From: Burkholderia sp. BCC0506
GTDB lineage: Bacteria; Pseudomonadota; Gammaproteobacteria; Burkholderiales; Burkholderiaceae
NCBI RefSeq assembly: GCF_902833145.1
Contig: NZ_CADFEN010000008.1
Coordinates: 310,001-374,000, forward strand
DNA length: 64,000 nucleotides
Direction: 5' to 3'
This document shows, piece after piece, positions 16,911 through 25,921 of the stretch. The notes under the pieces are model-generated. The model was given only the letters and a program-made list of their open reading frames with translations. It ran no database searches and had not been told where the DNA came from. Every line of letters starts with the position of its first letter. The stretch's first letter is position 1. Made by a program: the position numbers and the translations under genes.

Positions 16911-18446
16911 ATGAACGATCTGAACAACACGAACGGCCTGATGCGCTTCGCGAAGGTGGCGGCTGCCAGCACCCTGCTCGCGACGCTGCTCGCCGCGTGC
17001 GCGGTCGGCCCCGACTACAAGCGCCCGGACGCGGCCGCGCCCGCGGCGTTCAAGGAAGCGCCGACCCTCGCTGCCGGCGAGCAGGCCGGCACGTGGAAGA
17101 CGGCCGAGCCGTCGGATGGCGAACATCGCGGCGAATGGTGGAAGGTGTTCGGCGACCCGGTGCTCGATTCGCTCGAGACGCAGGCGCTCGCCGCGAACCA
17201 GAACCTGAAGGCCGCGGCCGCGCGGGTCGAGGAAGCGCGGGCAGCGACGCGTTCGGCGCGCTCGCAATGGTTCCCGCAGATCGGCGCCGGTTTCGGCCCG
17301 ACGCGCGAGGGGCTGTCGTCGGCGTCGCAGTTCCAGCCGCAGGGCACGGGCCCGACGAACGCGACGCTGTGGCGCGCGCAGGGCACGGTGTCGTACGAAG
17401 CCGACCTGTTCGGCCGCGTCGGCCGCAACGTCGAGGCGTCGCGCGCCGATCAGGCGCAAAGCGAAGCGCTGTTCCGCTCGGTGCAGCTCGCGCTGCAGGC
17501 CGACGTGGCGCAGAACTACTTCGAACTGCGCCAGCTCGATTCGGACCAGGACCTGTATCGCCGCACGGTCGAACTGCGTGAAGAAGCGCTCAAGCTCGTG
17601 CAGCGGCGCTTCAACGAAGGCGACATCAGCGAGCTCGACGTGTCGCGCGCGAAGAACGAACTGGCCAGCGCGCAGGCCGATGCGGTCGGCGTCGCGCGCC
17701 GGCGCGCGGCATCCGAGCATGCGCTGGCCATTCTGCTCGGCAAGGCGCCCGCGGATTTCGCGTTCAAGGAAACGCCGATCGTGCCGGTCGCGGTGAGGAT
17801 TCCGCCGGGCCTGCCGTCCGCGCTGCTCGAACGGCGCCCGGACGTGGCGGCGGCCGAGCGCGCGATGGCGGCCGCGAATGCGCGGATCGGGCTCGCGAAA
17901 TCGGCGTACTTCCCGAAGCTCGACATCACCGGGTCGTTCGGCTATGAGGCGTCGACGCTCGGCAACCTGTTCCTGTGGTCGAGCCGCACGTTCCTGCTCG
18001 GGCCGTTCGCCGGTACCGCGCTGACGCTGCCGCTGTTCGACGGCGGACGCCGTGCGGCCGGCGTGCAGCAGGCGCGCGCGCAGTACGACGAGCAGGTCGC
18101 GAACTACCGGCAGCAGGTGCTCGTCGCGTTCCGCGAGGTCGAGGACAATCTCGCCGATCTGCGTTTGCTCGATGATCAGATCCGCGCGCAGGATGCGGCC
18201 GTCAACGCGTCGCGTCGCGCGGCGACGCTGTCGCGCACGCAGTATCAGGAAGGGGAGGTCGCGTATCTCGACGTGATCGACAGCGAGCGCTCGGTGCTGC
18301 AGTCGCAATTGCAGAAGAACCAGTTGACGGGTGCGCAGGCGGTGTCGACGGTCAACCTGATTCGCGCGCTCGGCGGCGGGTGGGGCACGGCGCCGACGGC
18401 GGTCGGCGATGCGGCGTCCGTCAAGGCGGATGTGGCTGCGCGGTAA
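16911..18446 (+). CDS. opcM: Outer-membrane efflux channel lipoprotein (NodT family)
   Basis: A TolC/OprM-type channel of 511 residues that completes the CeoAB pump. It has a lipoprotein signal peptide with the lipobox LLAAC (Cys30), then VGPDYKRP, and two repeats of the outer-membrane efflux domain, including ARADQAQSEALFRSVQLALQ and LLERRPDVAAAERAMAAAN. It starts 10 bp after the ceoB stop, with GAGGA as ribosome site. A strong intrinsic terminator follows, so the operon ends here. Confidence 0.93.
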   Translation: MNDLNNTNGLMRFAKVAAASTLLATLLAACAVGPDYKRPDAAAPAAFKEAPTLAAGEQAGTWKTAEPSDGEHRGEWWKVFGDPVLDSLETQALAANQNLKAAAARVEEARAATRSARSQWFPQIGAGFGPTREGLSSASQFQPQGTGPTNATLWRAQGTVSYEADLFGRVGRNVEASRADQAQSEALFRSVQLALQADVAQNYFELRQLDSDQDLYRRTVELREEALKLVQRRFNEGDISELDVSRAKNELASAQADAVGVARRRAASEHALAILLGKAPADFAFKETPIVPVAVRIPPGLPSALLERRPDVAAAERAMAAANARIGLAKSAYFPKLDITGSFGYEASTLGNLFLWSSRTFLLGPFAGTALTLPLFDGGRRAAGVQQARAQYDEQVANYRQQVLVAFREVEDNLADLRLLDDQIRAQDAAVNASRRAATLSRTQYQEGEVAYLDVIDSERSVLQSQLQKNQLTGAQAVSTVNLIRALGGGWGTAPTAVGDAASVKADVAAR

Positions 18447-18494
18447 GCACTAACGGTGGGCGGGTCGTCGCTCGCCGGCCGTGAAGGGAAGAAG

Positions 18495-18532
18495 CCCGGC
18501 ATGCAGGCGCAGGTCTGCATGCCGGGGTTTTT
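18495..18532 (+). terminator. Intrinsic terminator of the ceo operon
   Basis: A perfect 12-bp stem, CCCGGCATGCAG with CTGCATGCCGGG (18495-18506 with 18515-18526, 8-nt loop), is followed by G then TTTTTAT. It lies 48 bp after opcM. Confidence 0.9.
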
Positions 18533-18635
18533 ATGGTTGCTCGCAAATTTCGCGAGACGTTGGCGATCGGCCAGGAACGGTCGCTCGACGAGCGCAGCTA
18601 AATCGTCGACCGTTTTGGACGCAAACGTAAGCCGG

Positions 18636-19643
18636 CTACGATATGAGCCTTGCCGCTGCAGCGAGGTAACGCGATGATGGATCGCGTCGGTCCTCGCAAA
18701 GACAGGTGTATGTCATCTTGATCACGTGATCGTCGTCCGAGGTGACGGCCATCCGGCAGACGTCGCTCCAGTCAATGTCGATATCTGGAACATTTGCTTC
18801 TGCGAGGGGGAGTCTCCCGACCGTTGCGTAAGCGGCGCATAGCGCAATCCAGAGGTTCGGCAGCAACTGCTTGATCAGGTCTTCGTGAAGCTGGGCAAAG
18901 ACGATTCGTGCGGCACGGGTTGAGGTAACGGTATGGAGCAGTGTGAAGTTCGGCATACGCCAGTAAGCGCCGATGGTCGCCTGCGCCAGATCGTCCAGCA
19001 ACGCGACATTGAGCGGAGGCGCAAGGACCGCGTTGCCAAACCGCACATCGGCGGCAACAGCACGCAAGCGCGACGTGATCGAGTCGCGCGGGAGTGTTAC
19101 ACCACTCAATGCCTGTGCGACATGGTCGAATCCGGCATCGATGCTGTCCGCCCTGGGGTTTTGGTCCGGAATACCGGCAATTGGCAGGTGCGACGAAATC
19201 AACGATGCAAGGCCCGAAGCAATCTCGCCGACATGTCCGACCTCAATGCCATAGGCCAGTCGGATCAGGGCGTGAAAGGCCCCGCTAGCGGGAGCGAACG
19301 GGACTGCTTGCAGCACGGCCGCGATCACTGGAACGATGCCGGCATCTGTCATCCAGTCCTGAAAGCAAAGACGCAGAGCGCCGAACGCGGCCCGGTTACC
19401 TAAATGTTTTGTCCAGTCGCCGCGAGAGATTGTCGTGTCGACTGGTGGCGCACGTAACGCGAATTTGCGCTCCCACATATCGAAAAATTCCTGCAGGCGA
19501 GCTGACGAGGCGCCCATATTGGCCAATGCAATGAGCGCCATCGGGCAGTGGTTCGTCGTACCTTTGGCAGCAAGATCGAAGCGTGCGTTCGCATCGAGAA
19601 GCTCGTTCAGTTTGAGGCGAACCGAGTCGGAGTCGTGGCGCAT
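18636..19643 (-). CDS. Questin oxidase-like protein (DUF4243 family)
   Basis: A 335-residue soluble protein whose pattern fits the questin oxidase-like family. The N-terminus has TNHCPMALIALANMGASSARLQEF, and the middle has GAFHALIRLAYGIE with repeated short helices. Fungal members open the ring of the anthraquinone questin; bacterial members have unknown substrates. Base composition looks less GC-rich and codon choice less biased than in the neighbours, which suggests acquisition. It is convergent with opcM. Its promoter has the 19-bp spacing typical of MerR-controlled genes. Confidence 0.72.
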   Translation of the reverse strand: MRHDSDSVRLKLNELLDANARFDLAAKGTTNHCPMALIALANMGASSARLQEFFDMWERKFALRAPPVDTTISRGDWTKHLGNRAAFGALRLCFQDWMTDAGIVPVIAAVLQAVPFAPASGAFHALIRLAYGIEVGHVGEIASGLASLISSHLPIAGIPDQNPRADSIDAGFDHVAQALSGVTLPRDSITSRLRAVAADVRFGNAVLAPPLNVALLDDLAQATIGAYWRMPNFTLLHTVTSTRAARIVFAQLHEDLIKQLLPNLWIALCAAYATVGRLPLAEANVPDIDIDWSDVCRMAVTSDDDHVIKMTYTCLCEDRRDPSSRYLAAAARLIS

Positions 19644-19675
19644 ATTGCCGTCTCTCTATCGGAGGGATGAGCGTC

Positions 19676-19706
19676 ATGATAAAAGTTCAAGCAAACTTCA
19701 AGTCAA
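19676..19706 (-). promoter_or_regulatory. MerR-type promoter (19-bp spacer) of the questin-oxidase-like gene
   Basis: On the minus strand TTGACT (19706-19701) and TATCAT (19681-19676) are 19 bp apart. The spacer holds AAGTT-N6-AACTT symmetry and repeated CTTGAA. A long spacer with a dyad inside is the hallmark of promoters untwisted by MerR-family activators. The gene begins 33 bp downstream of the -10. Confidence 0.6.
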
Positions 19707-19902
19707 GAGCAGTGACGAGAGCACAGCGGCCGTCTGATCGCGGAGTAATATTCCCCCATGTCCAGGAGATTGCCCGGCCCCTACGGCGCACAGCCGACCC
19801 CGTCCGTGACGACAGCGACAAGCTCGTCAAAGCATTTGGAACCCGCTTCAACGATACGTGTAGTGGCGCCGGCCGTGGCGACGGCATCGATGGGAATGCA
19901 TC

Positions 19903-20316
19903 ATGTCAACCGAGTGGAAGCACCGCGTCAGACTGTTTGTCCAGCGTTTCTGGCAGCCGACCAGTGCGTGCATGACGTGCATGCCGGGCAGCTGGGGAAA
20001 TATCACGAGCCTTTCCCACTGGACTATCGCATTTCATACCGGACTGCTTACCGGACTCCTGGCCGTACTTTTGACTTTCACGTCTGTAGGGAAACTCTAC
20101 GGGCATCGATACGGCAATGCGCTGGTCGTTGGCGTCCTGACGACGTTGGGCGACGCTTACTCGCACACGAGTCATTACCGTATCCCCTATGTCGAGCACA
20201 TCGTGACGGGTGCGATTTCAGGTCTCTTGACGCTTGCAGCCTCATATCTCTTGGAAGACCGCGCGCGACGCCTTAGGGCGGTGTGGGCCCGGGTTTCCGG
20301 ACAGCTTATCCGCTGA
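19903..20316 (+). CDS. Hypothetical membrane protein
   Basis: A 137-residue protein I do not recognise. It has a cysteine pair near the N-terminus (ACMTCMPGSWGN) and two or three hydrophobic segments (about residues 40-60, 75-85 and 103-118). Between them lies GDAYSHTSHYRIPYVEHIVTGA, rich in His and Tyr, and the C-terminus is strongly basic. Composition is non-repetitive and membrane-like, which supports a real gene, but the ribosome site is weak (GGGA). It lies between the questin-oxidase-like gene and the TetR gene without an evident operon partner. Confidence 0.6.
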   Translation: MSTEWKHRVRLFVQRFWQPTSACMTCMPGSWGNITSLSHWTIAFHTGLLTGLLAVLLTFTSVGKLYGHRYGNALVVGVLTTLGDAYSHTSHYRIPYVEHIVTGAISGLLTLAASYLLEDRARRLRAVWARVSGQLIR

Positions 20317-20370
20317 CTTTCCGGGCAACGTGTCGATAAGTGACCGTTCCGGCGCGGAAGGCGACGTTCG

Positions 20371-20967
20371 TCATGCCTGCTGCTCGGGCCGTACGTCGGT
20401 ACGCTCGGCGATCACCACCGCGTAACGGCCGACCGCATCGGCGATGCGCTGCGCGAGTTCGGGATCGCGCACCGCACGCGCGAGCGTGACGCCGCCCGAC
20501 AGCAGCGCGAGGAACGCGATCGCGCGATCGTCATCGGGTGTCTCGCCGAGCCCGGACGATACTTCGTCGACGATCTGCCGCAACGCTTGTTCATACGCAT
20601 CGCGCGTGTCGTCGTCGGCGCGCATCACTTCGGGCGACAGGCTCGGCAGCGCACAGCTTTCGCCGAGCGAGCAGGTGCGTCGCGGCCCCAGGTAGAACGA
20701 TACGAACGGGCGTCGCCAGCGCGCGCCATGCTCGGCCTTGAAGGCCGCGACGCCTTGCCGCAGTTGATCGAGCCCGTCCAGCACGATCTGGCGGAAGGCT
20801 TCACCCTTGGACTTGAAATGCCCGTAGAACGCGCCATTGGTGACGCCCGCCGCTTTCGTCAGCGGACCGATGCCCGAGCCGCCATATCCTTCCTGGCGGA
20901 ACAGGCGGCTCGCGGCTTCGAGGATGCGGGTGCGGGTTTCGTTCTTGTGCTCGGCGGAATAACGCAT
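20371..20967 (-). CDS. TetR-family transcriptional regulator
   Basis: A 198-residue repressor-type protein. The N-terminal helix-turn-helix (TRTRILEAASRLFRQEGYGGSGIGPLTKAAGVTNGAFYGHFKSK) is classic TetR. The C-terminal ligand domain resembles the NemR/AcrR-like group with a possible redox Cys pair (RTCSLGESCALPSLS). It is divergent from the tautomerase-like gene, with three related operator-like repeats between them. It likely represses that gene and itself. The inducer is unknown; a reactive electrophile is plausible because of the cysteines. Confidence 0.85.
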   Translation of the reverse strand: MRYSAEHKNETRTRILEAASRLFRQEGYGGSGIGPLTKAAGVTNGAFYGHFKSKGEAFRQIVLDGLDQLRQGVAAFKAEHGARWRRPFVSFYLGPRRTCSLGESCALPSLSPEVMRADDDTRDAYEQALRQIVDEVSSGLGETPDDDRAIAFLALLSGGVTLARAVRDPELAQRIADAVGRYAVVIAERTDVRPEQQA

Positions 20968-20981
20968 GACGGGCTCGCTTC

Positions 20982-21045
20982 AGAGCGATCGCTCTTTATT
21001 GCTTGCATAGAGAGCGATCAGTGTCTAATGTATAGAGAGTGACTG
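20982..21045. promoter_or_regulatory. Triple operator between tetR and the tautomerase gene
   Basis: A perfect 14-bp palindrome, AGAGCGATCGCTCT (20982-20995), is followed by two degenerate copies of its half-site: AGAGCGATC at 21011-21019 and AGAGTGACT at 21035-21043. The spacing is 25-30 bp, near whole helical turns. Best read as binding sites for the adjacent TetR protein. Confidence 0.65.
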
Positions 21046-21094
21046 GTATTTATATCACGTCACGATCCCGATGACCTGACCTGGAGAAAGTGCG

Positions 21095-21523
21095 ATGCCG
21101 ATTACGCTGACCGTATCAGAAGGGGTTTTCACGCAGGAAGACGAAGGGCCGGTGTTTGCCGAGTTGACCGATGCGCTGCTGGAAGTCGAAGGATTGACCG
21201 GGAACGCGTTCCTGGCGCCGAACGTGATCGGCACGCTGAACGTGTTGCCGCGTGACCGGACCTTCGTGCAGGGCCGCGCGGAACCGGCGGCGTTCGTCGA
21301 GCTGAAGCTGCCGGCCGTCGCGCTCGCGGCGTCCGACAAGCAGCGGCAATTCGTCGAACGGGCGACCGAGATCGTGTTGCGCCGCGCGGGCGGCCGGCTC
21401 ACGCCCACGCAGGTCTGGGTCAACGTCGTTCACGCGGTCGACGGCGGATGGGGTATCGCCGGGCGACGTTACGACAACGCGGCGCTGGTCGACGCCATCC
21501 AGAGCGCGGCGGCGGTGCAGTGA
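21095..21523 (+). CDS. Tautomerase-superfamily protein
   Basis: A 142-residue protein that begins MPITLTVSEG, so removal of Met exposes an N-terminal proline, the catalytic base of the 4-oxalocrotonate tautomerase superfamily. The length fits a two-module member like MIF or cis-CAAD. GGRLTPTQVWVNVVHAVDGGWGIAGR near the C-terminus supplies possible substrate-binding Arg residues. The substrate is unknown. The ribosome site GGAGAAAG is good. Control by the divergent TetR gene is strongly suggested by the shared operators. Confidence 0.72.
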   Translation: MPITLTVSEGVFTQEDEGPVFAELTDALLEVEGLTGNAFLAPNVIGTLNVLPRDRTFVQGRAEPAAFVELKLPAVALAASDKQRQFVERATEIVLRRAGGRLTPTQVWVNVVHAVDGGWGIAGRRYDNAALVDAIQSAAAVQ

Positions 21524-21587
21524 TCGCAACTAACGGTCAAGCCATAGCGCGTTGACCGACGGTGCGGCGATACCCTCGCCGCACCGC

Positions 21588-22478
21588 TCAATGCCGACCG
21601 TCTTCAGCGCGCAGCGCCCGTACGAGTTCCCCGGCGGCCTTGCCGATCCCGGTATGTTTCAGCCGCCGCAAATACACGGGCAGCGGCAACCCGTTGCGGA
21701 TGTTCGCGAACACGAGCGGCGCGAGTTCGCCATCGGCCACGTACCGGCCGATGATCGATTCCGGCAAATTCGCCCAGCCATGACCGGCCTTCACGAGCGC
21801 GATCGCGGTGGCCATGTCGGTCACCTTCCACGTGCGGTTGCCGATCAGCGGCCGCACGTCGGTCAACGGCCGTTCCGGATCGGCGATCACGATCTGCCGA
21901 AATCCCGACAACCGCTCGATCGTCTCCGGATGCGCGACATCGGCAATTGCCGGATGGCCGGGCGCGGCGACCGCGATCAGCGTCTCGGTCCACAGCGCGT
22001 GAATCTGTTCCTGCGGATGAAGGTCGAGCCCGCCGTACGCGACGCAAAGATCGACGGCGCCGCGATGCAGCGCATCGACGATCGCATCCTGCGGCGCGGT
22101 GACGAGGCCGACCGCGAGCGCCGGATACTTCACCGCGACGGCCGTCAGCGCGCGTGCAACCGGTGCGCCGTCGATCTCGGCCGCGAGCCCGAGCCGCAGC
22201 GTGTCCTCGACCCCTTCCGACAGGTGCTGCGCATGCGCACGCAGCGCGTGCAGCCGGTCGGCGATCGCGCGCGCGTCGGGAAGCAGCGCGGCCATCGCGG
22301 CGGTCGGCGTGGGCTCGCGCGTGCCGCGATCGAACAGCACGAGGTCGAGCTCGGCTTCGAGGTTCGCGATCGCCATGCTGACCGCCGACGGCGTGCGGCC
22401 GAGCGCGCGCGCGGCCGCCGAGAACGAGCCTTTGTCGATGACGGTCAGCAGCATGTCGATGTGATCGCTGGTCAGCAT
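21588..22478 (-). CDS. LysR-family transcriptional regulator
   Basis: A 296-residue LysR protein. The N-terminal winged helix (MLTSDHIDMLLTVIDKGSFSAAARALGRTPSAVSMAIANLEAEL, given in parts) is followed by a substrate-binding-like domain. AGGAGG lies 9 nt before the chosen ATG. It is divergent from a PACE-type efflux gene with about 100 bp between the starts. This is the same arrangement as AceR/AceI of Acinetobacter, so it likely activates that exporter in response to a biocide or polyamine. Confidence 0.85.
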   Translation of the reverse strand: MLTSDHIDMLLTVIDKGSFSAAARALGRTPSAVSMAIANLEAELDLVLFDRGTREPTPTAAMAALLPDARAIADRLHALRAHAQHLSEGVEDTLRLGLAAEIDGAPVARALTAVAVKYPALAVGLVTAPQDAIVDALHRGAVDLCVAYGGLDLHPQEQIHALWTETLIAVAAPGHPAIADVAHPETIERLSGFRQIVIADPERPLTDVRPLIGNRTWKVTDMATAIALVKAGHGWANLPESIIGRYVADGELAPLVFANIRNGLPLPVYLRRLKHTGIGKAAGELVRALRAEDGRH

Positions 22479-22579
22479 GGTCAGCCGCCTCCTGTCAGAA
22501 AAATTGAAAGGACCTGACTTTGGCGGACGAAGGGCCCGCGGTAGTCTCGCCACCTTGTTCGATATGAAGGCGGTCGGTC

Positions 22580-23020
22580 ATGCAAGGATGGAAGAGACGC
22601 ATAGTCTACGTCGTGATGTTCGAGGTGCTCGGCATCCTCGTCGCATCGTCGGTGCTCGGCATGCTGAGCGGCGCGAGCGCGGCGACGAGCGGCCTGCTCG
22701 GCGTGATGATCTCGACGACGGGCGTCATCGTCAATTTTCTGTACAACCTCGGGTTCGAGGCGTGGGAGCGGCGGCGTGCGGAAACGACGCGCACCGTCGG
22801 GCGGCGCGTCGTGCATGCGATCGGGTTCCAGGTCGCGCTGGTGACATTCCTGATTCCGCTGATCGCGTGGTGGCTCGACGTGTCGCTGTTGCAGGCGTTC
22901 CTGTACGACGCGGTGCTGATCGTGTTCTTCCCGATCTTCACGTTCGCGTACAACTGGGCGTTCGACAGCGTGTTCGGGTTGCCGGATGCGGTGACGCGCA
23001 AGGCGGCGTCGGCTGCGTGA
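22580..23020 (+). CDS. PACE-family efflux transporter
   Basis: A 146-residue inner-membrane protein with four hydrophobic helices arranged as two tandem pairs of the BTP motif. The first pair is at about residues 10-57 (RRIVYVVMFEVLGILVAS, NFLYNLGFEAWERRR), the second at about 75-135 (HAIGFQVALVTFLIPL, FPIFTFAYNWAFDSVFG). PACE proteins export chlorhexidine and other biocides by proton antiport, and probably short diamines naturally. The glutamate in the first helix (FEVLG), essential in AceI, is present. Confidence 0.88.
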   Translation: MQGWKRRIVYVVMFEVLGILVASSVLGMLSGASAATSGLLGVMISTTGVIVNFLYNLGFEAWERRRAETTRTVGRRVVHAIGFQVALVTFLIPLIAWWLDVSLLQAFLYDAVLIVFFPIFTFAYNWAFDSVFGLPDAVTRKAASAA

Positions 23021-23118
23021 TGCAGAGGGATGCGAAACGATGCGGACAGCCGCGCCGTTTCGCTTGTGCAAGATTCTGCAACAGAGAGGAAAGCCGGGCG
23101 GCGCGCATGCCGCCCGCG

Positions 23119-23970
23119 TTACGCGGCGACGAATTCGTGTACGTAACGGTTGAATACCGCGGGGCTTGCCGCGTTCATCCCGTGCGACGCACCGGCGACG
23201 GTTTGCCGTTGCGCATGGCCGATCCACTGCGACAGCGTGTCGACGTTGTGGCGGAACATCTTCGGGCTGCGCTGGCCGTCGATCAGCAGCGTGCGGCATG
23301 CGATATCGCCGGCCGTGTGCTGCGAATACGCGGGCAGCGGGTCGCGCAACTGCTTCGGCAGCGTGCTCGCGTTGTCGATCGCCATCGTGCGGAAGCGCGA
23401 CGTGCTCTTCTTCCATGCGCCGGGCAGGCTCACGGAATCGACGAACATCTCGAGACCGGCTTCGACGTCGCCTTGATCGATCAGGTTCACGGCCTGCGTG
23501 CGCAGCGCGAGGGCGGCGGCCGGCAGCGCGGCTTCGCGCACGCCCGGCTGCTGGAGCGGGCCGCCCGGATCGGCGAGCGTCAGCGATTCGACGAGGTGCG
23601 GATGCTGGCGCGCGACGTTGAACGCGACGCTGCCGCCACGCGAATGGCCGACCAGGTGCACGGGGCCGAGATCGAGCGCGTCGATGAATTCGGCGAGCTC
23701 GTCGACGTGGTTCTGCCAGCTGAATTCGTCCTGGATGCCTGCTTCGACGGCCGGCCAGTAGTGGCTCAGGCTCGGCGCGATGCAGCGGTAGTGCGCCGAC
23801 AGCGCCGCCAGCTGCGGATCCCAGTAACGGTAGTCGCACAGCGAGCCGTGCACGAACAGCATCGGCGCCCCGCTGCCGCGCTCGACATACGGCAGGCTGA
23901 TGCCTGACGAAAGCGTCGCAAATTGCAGGTCGGGGTTCGCGAGCACGGACGGCTCGATTCGCATGTTCAT
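23119..23970 (-). CDS. Alpha/beta-fold hydrolase
   Basis: A 283-residue serine hydrolase with a full triad: the FVHGS oxyanion segment, nucleophile Ser in VGHSRGG, an acid Asp in LIDGQ and His in GASHGMN. It resembles the epoxide-hydrolase/haloperoxidase branch; the real substrate is unknown. No signal peptide, so it is cytoplasmic. It stands alone, with no partner gene in the same direction within 235 bp. Confidence 0.82.
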   Translation of the reverse strand: MNMRIEPSVLANPDLQFATLSSGISLPYVERGSGAPMLFVHGSLCDYRYWDPQLAALSAHYRCIAPSLSHYWPAVEAGIQDEFSWQNHVDELAEFIDALDLGPVHLVGHSRGGSVAFNVARQHPHLVESLTLADPGGPLQQPGVREAALPAAALALRTQAVNLIDQGDVEAGLEMFVDSVSLPGAWKKSTSRFRTMAIDNASTLPKQLRDPLPAYSQHTAGDIACRTLLIDGQRSPKMFRHNVDTLSQWIGHAQRQTVAGASHGMNAASPAVFNRYVHEFVAA

Positions 23971-24205
23971 GGCTGAAAGACTAAAGGTGCGTCAACACGA
24001 CGCAACTATGCATCACGGCGACCTGCAAGGAAAACGCATAATTTTCATCGTGACGATCAATTTTATTGATGGCTGCGGCGGAAACTCCTGTCGGAGCGTG
24101 GTCATGCGTCGAAGCCTTCAATCATCTGACGATTGATTGCGGCGCTGAAAGGGCGTGCGACGGCCTGCGCGCACGCGCCTTTGCGTTGGGAAAGCGAAGG
24201 GGGTG

Positions 24206-24535
24206 TCAGCGCACCGTGAACGCGGGCGCGGTCTGAAGCTCGACGGGGAGATCGTTGTCGGCGGCGAATTGCATCGCGAATTCGAATGCATCCGCACACA
24301 CCGCGCGCAATTCGTCGGACACGAACAGGCATTTGACGCCGCCGTCGACGACCGGCATCGCGAGCCGCGACAGCGCGCACGGGTAGCCGGGCCGCCGTTC
24401 GCCGACGAACAGCGTGATGACGCCCGCGAGGCGCTCGGGCCAGTCGCTCGGGCGGAAGGTTTTCCGCGCGCGCGTGACGCCGCGGATCAGGTGGCCGTCG
24501 ACGCGGCCGCGTTCGGTGATGTCGATACGATCCAT
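24206..24535 (-). CDS. DUF3579 family protein
   Basis: A 109-residue protein with the family's signature LIRGVTRARKTFRPSDWPERLAG. DUF3579 is a beta-proteobacterial family of unknown function. It lies 24 bp after the dctD-like gene on the same strand and is probably the last gene of that operon. The remainder (YPCALSRLAMPVVDGGVKCLFV) contains two cysteines. The link to the dicarboxylate-type regulators is positional only. Confidence 0.75.
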   Translation of the reverse strand: MDRIDITERGRVDGHLIRGVTRARKTFRPSDWPERLAGVITLFVGERRPGYPCALSRLAMPVVDGGVKCLFVSDELRAVCADAFEFAMQFAADNDLPVELQTAPAFTVR

Positions 24536-24559
24536 GCTGGGGGCGTGTCCTCGTGCGCG

Positions 24560-25910
<1,351 letters not shown>

Positions 25911-25921
<11 letters not shown>

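Noticed and set aside
13748-16972. A very long open frame on the minus strand (about 1070 codons) opposite ceoB
   Set aside because: It is antisense to a clear RND pump, is rich in Arg, His and Asp, and has no domain. Long antisense frames are expected in GC-rich DNA with strong third-position bias.
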